Positions 6,762 to 7,808 of a stretch of DNA of 7,808 bases are shown here, piece after piece (position 1 is the stretch's first letter; each line of letters begins with the position of its first letter). Location of the stretch: the NCBI GenBank assembly GCA_024641835.1, contig JAHECH010000180.1, positions 1 through 7,808 on the forward strand, in the 5' to 3' direction. Source of the DNA: Deltaproteobacteria bacterium (GTDB lineage Bacteria > Desulfobacterota > DSM-4660 > Desulfatiglandales > HGW-15). The notes under the pieces are model-generated. The model made no database searches. It saw nothing but the letters and a program-made list of their open reading frames with translations, and was not told where the DNA came from. The translations under genes and the position numbers were made by a program.

Positions 6762-7073
6762 ATGAGGCTGAGAGTGTTGCGGTTGCTGAGCCTGAGGTCT
6801 TTGGTCTTGTTTTTGCGGCTGCTGAACTCACTCCTGAGGTTGTCGTCTTGGCTGCTCAACCTGAGGTTGTCTCTGTGGTTGGTGAGCCTGAGGTCTTTGT
6901 TCTTGTCTCCGCGGCTGCTGGACTCTCCCCTCAGGTTGTTGTCTTGGCCGTTGAACCTGGGGTTGTCTTTGTTGCTGTTGTCTCTGTTGCTGGTGTTGCT
7001 GAACCTCACGCCTCTGTTGATATTGCTGTTGCCTTTGATGTCTTAGTTCCTGTGCGTAATTTGCGGGACCCTC
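6762..7073 (-). pseudogene. Remnant of a Gln/Pro/Arg-rich protein gene (3' part, nonsense-mutated, no start)
   Basis: Read on the minus strand in the frame of codon 7073-7071, this stretch encodes a Gln-, Pro- and Arg-rich chain, for example 'QQQYQQRREVQQHQQQRQQQ' and 'QEQRPQAHQPQRQPQVEQP'. The frame has no ATG, GTG or TTG start and is closed upstream by a TAA (7076-7074) that lies inside the hairpin at 7065-7126, so the 5' part is missing. A TGA at 6830-6828 interrupts it, after which the same composition continues ('VQQPQKQDQRPQAQQPQ'). Differences between its two 96-base repeats are largely synonymous or conservative in this frame (gtc/gtt, cca/ccg, ccc/cct, E/D, R/K), which supports it as the original coding frame over the other open frames here. 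Such low-complexity tails end some secreted FecR/DUF6600-like proteins, but the domain that would identify the family is gone. It is most likely dead. Confidence 0.55.
6785..6976. repeat. Two tandem 96-bp repeats inside the Gln-rich remnant
   Basis: Bases 6785-6880 and 6881-6976 align without gaps. The best-conserved blocks are GTGAGCCTGAGGTCTTT against CTGAGCCTGAGGTCTTT, and GCGGCTGCTG. The unit is 32 codons. The copy at 6785-6880 carries TCA at 6828-6830 (a TGA stop on the minus strand) where the other has TCT at 6924-6926 (AGA, Arg), a single-base nonsense change. Confidence 0.8.
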
Positions 7074-7126
7074 TTAAGAAACTAAATAAGGGGCAAATGT
7101 TATTTACTTTTTCTTAAGAGCGTCCC
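7065..7126. repeat. Long hairpin with GGGAC...GTCCC ends, REP-like, between the remnant and tag
   Basis: Bases 7065-7081 (GGGACCCTCTTAAGAAA) pair with 7110-7126 at 16 of 17 positions, and TAAATAA (7083-7089) pairs with TTATTTA (7100-7106) inside, leaving a 10-base loop. The hairpin lies directly downstream of tag, so it could end the tag transcript, but neither side has a T-run. Its GGGAC ends are shared with the elements at 6733-6759 and 7763-7803. It also marks the point where the Gln-rich frame stops. Confidence 0.75.
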
Positions 7127-7144
7127 GTACTTCACGTACTTCAC
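7127..7144. repeat. 9-bp tandem duplication overlapping the tag stop codon
   Basis: GTACTTCAC occurs twice back to back (7127-7135 and 7136-7144). The TGA stop of tag (7143-7141, minus strand) lies in the second copy, and the first touches the hairpin. A short duplication at the edge of a repeat element may be left by an insertion or by slippage. Confidence 0.7.
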
Positions 7145-7731
7145 GTGGATTTGACTTGTTGGGCAGCTATCAAGATTTCTCTGTATCGGAAGCAGTCCGT
7201 TGTGTGGTCATTTACCATGCCGACCGCCTGCATAAATGCATAGCAGATTGTTGAACCCACGAAGTTAAATCCACGTCGTTTCAGATCTTGGCTCATCGCA
7301 TTGGACTGCTCTGTCCGCGCAGGCACTTCCGCGATGGATTTCCAGGCGTTCTGCTGCGGAACGCCATCGACATATCGCCAGAGAAACGAGTCCAGTGCTC
7401 CAAACTCCTCTCTTATATCCAAAGCACCCCGCGCGTTCTTGATGACCGACTCTATCTTGAGGTGATTGCGTACAATGCCCGAATTGGCGAGCAGGCGTTT
7501 CATGTCACGTTGCGTATACGCAGCGATCTCCTCATAGTCAAAAGCGTGAAACGCTTTTCGGTAGTTGTCCCGCTTCTTGAGGATTGTCAACCAGCTCAGG
7601 CCAGCCTGTGCTCCCTCCAGAATCAGCATTTCAAATAGACGTCGATCATTATGAACAGGAGCGCCCCATTCATCATCGTGGTACGCAACGTAAAGAGAAT
7701 CGCTCCCGCACCATTCGCATCTGGTCTTCAT
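7141..7731 (-). CDS. tag: DNA-3-methyladenine glycosylase I
   Basis: This 196-residue, full-length Tag protein excises 3-methyladenine from alkylated DNA in base-excision repair, leaving an abasic site. The family's zinc ligands are all visible: C5, H18, H176 and C180, in 'CEWC', 'YHDDEWG' and 'VNDHTTDC', each one residue shifted from E. coli C4/H17/H175/C179. The catalytic-pocket segment 'LILEGAQAGLSWLTILKKRDNYR' has E39 and W47 in the positions of E. coli E38 and W46. 'KRRGFNFVGSTICYAFMQAVG' is the other family signature. The start ATG (7731-7729) is preceded by the strong ribosome-binding site GGGGAGGAG. The gene runs opposite to everything on the left and is a single unit. It is flanked on both sides by GGGAC-type hairpins, which suggests it sits in a rearranged or acquired segment. 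No Ada- or LexA-like operator was recognised upstream. Confidence 0.97.
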   Translation of the reverse strand: MKTRCEWCGSDSLYVAYHDDEWGAPVHNDRRLFEMLILEGAQAGLSWLTILKKRDNYRKAFHAFDYEEIAAYTQRDMKRLLANSGIVRNHLKIESVIKNARGALDIREEFGALDSFLWRYVDGVPQQNAWKSIAEVPARTEQSNAMSQDLKRRGFNFVGSTICYAFMQAVGMVNDHTTDCFRYREILIAAQQVKST

Positions 7732-7762
7732 TTCTGCTCCTCCCCATATTGCGGCGTATTGC

Positions 7763-7803
7763 GGGACGTCCCCATCATTCCCTTAAAAACCTAACGCCGT
7801 CCC
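7763..7803. repeat. REP-like element with GGGACG and CGTCCC ends, upstream of tag
   Basis: A perfect palindrome, GGGACGTCCC (7763-7772), is followed by CATCATTCCCTTAAAAACC and then CGCCGTCCC ending at 7803. The outer GGGACG and CGTCCC pair. Its right half matches 6737-6751 in the opposite orientation at 13 of 15 bases. It lies about 30 bases upstream of the tag start on the minus strand and could overlap the tag promoter. The element may continue past the window edge. Confidence 0.5.
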
Positions 7804-7808
7804 ATTTG

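Noticed and set aside
6828..6830. The in-frame TGA as a selenocysteine or recoding site
   Set aside because: The sister repeat has an arginine codon there, the gene lacks a start, and the protein is low complexity, so an ordinary nonsense mutation is the simpler explanation.
6785..6976. The repeated units as a CRISPR array
   Set aside because: There are only two adjacent 96-bp units, with no unique spacers and no 25-40 bp direct-repeat pattern. They are coding repeats of a Gln-rich protein.
6762..7117. Plus-strand Leu-rich and Val-rich frames (6762-7046 and 6848-7117) that look like membrane proteins
   Set aside because: They are reverse-complement shadows of the CAG/CAA-rich repeats. The synonymous pattern between the repeats favours the minus-strand Gln-rich frame.

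Overview
The window looks like chromosomal DNA from a Gram-negative bacterium. It is probably a member of the Desulfobacterota or the former Deltaproteobacteria, judging from two closely spaced two-component systems, the 'RRFEKNFFLYG'-type sensor helix, a periplasmic HtrA protease and the medium GC content. That assignment is inference from gene style and no taxonomic marker is present. From the left there is the 3' end of a gene with a BON-like C-terminus. An output-less single-domain response regulator follows, and then a membrane histidine kinase with a helical extracytoplasmic sensor, a HAMP domain and a kinase core. These are co-directional and closely spaced, so they are likely one signalling unit.

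A 645-base stretch without a convincing gene separates this unit from a second system. It holds the strongest non-coding structure in the window: nested inverted repeats, with 38-nt arms at 2363-2400 and 2550-2587 and weaker outer arms at 2244-2268 and 2600-2624. This could be a MITE-like foldback element or a structured RNA or leader upstream of the second operon.

The second system is an OmpR/CusR-type response regulator whose end overlaps the start of its histidine kinase by 20 bases. A Do-family serine protease (HtrA/DegP) lies just downstream. The 179-base gap before the protease holds a dyad, ATTGCA-AAAA-TGTAAT, resembling operators of CopR/CusR-type regulators, about 40 bases before a TATACT -10 candidate that lacks a good -35. 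The simplest reading is an envelope-stress circuit: sensor kinase, regulator, then activated periplasmic protease.

The right end is degenerate and repeat-rich. After htrA come a perfect 12-bp palindrome and several mutually exclusive hairpins. Next is the remnant of a minus-strand gene for a Gln/Pro/Arg-rich protein, with two 96-bp tandem repeats. It has no start codon, is cut off by a hairpin, and carries an in-frame TGA where the sister repeat has AGA. Then comes an intact minus-strand DNA-3-methyladenine glycosylase I gene (tag), bounded on both sides by GGGAC...GTCCC hairpins that look like REP-type elements.

I see no rRNA, tRNA, CRISPR array, transposase or integrase gene. The most interesting items are the 2363-2587 foldback with its outer arms, the candidate operator in front of htrA, and the broken Gln-rich gene between the GGGAC elements.
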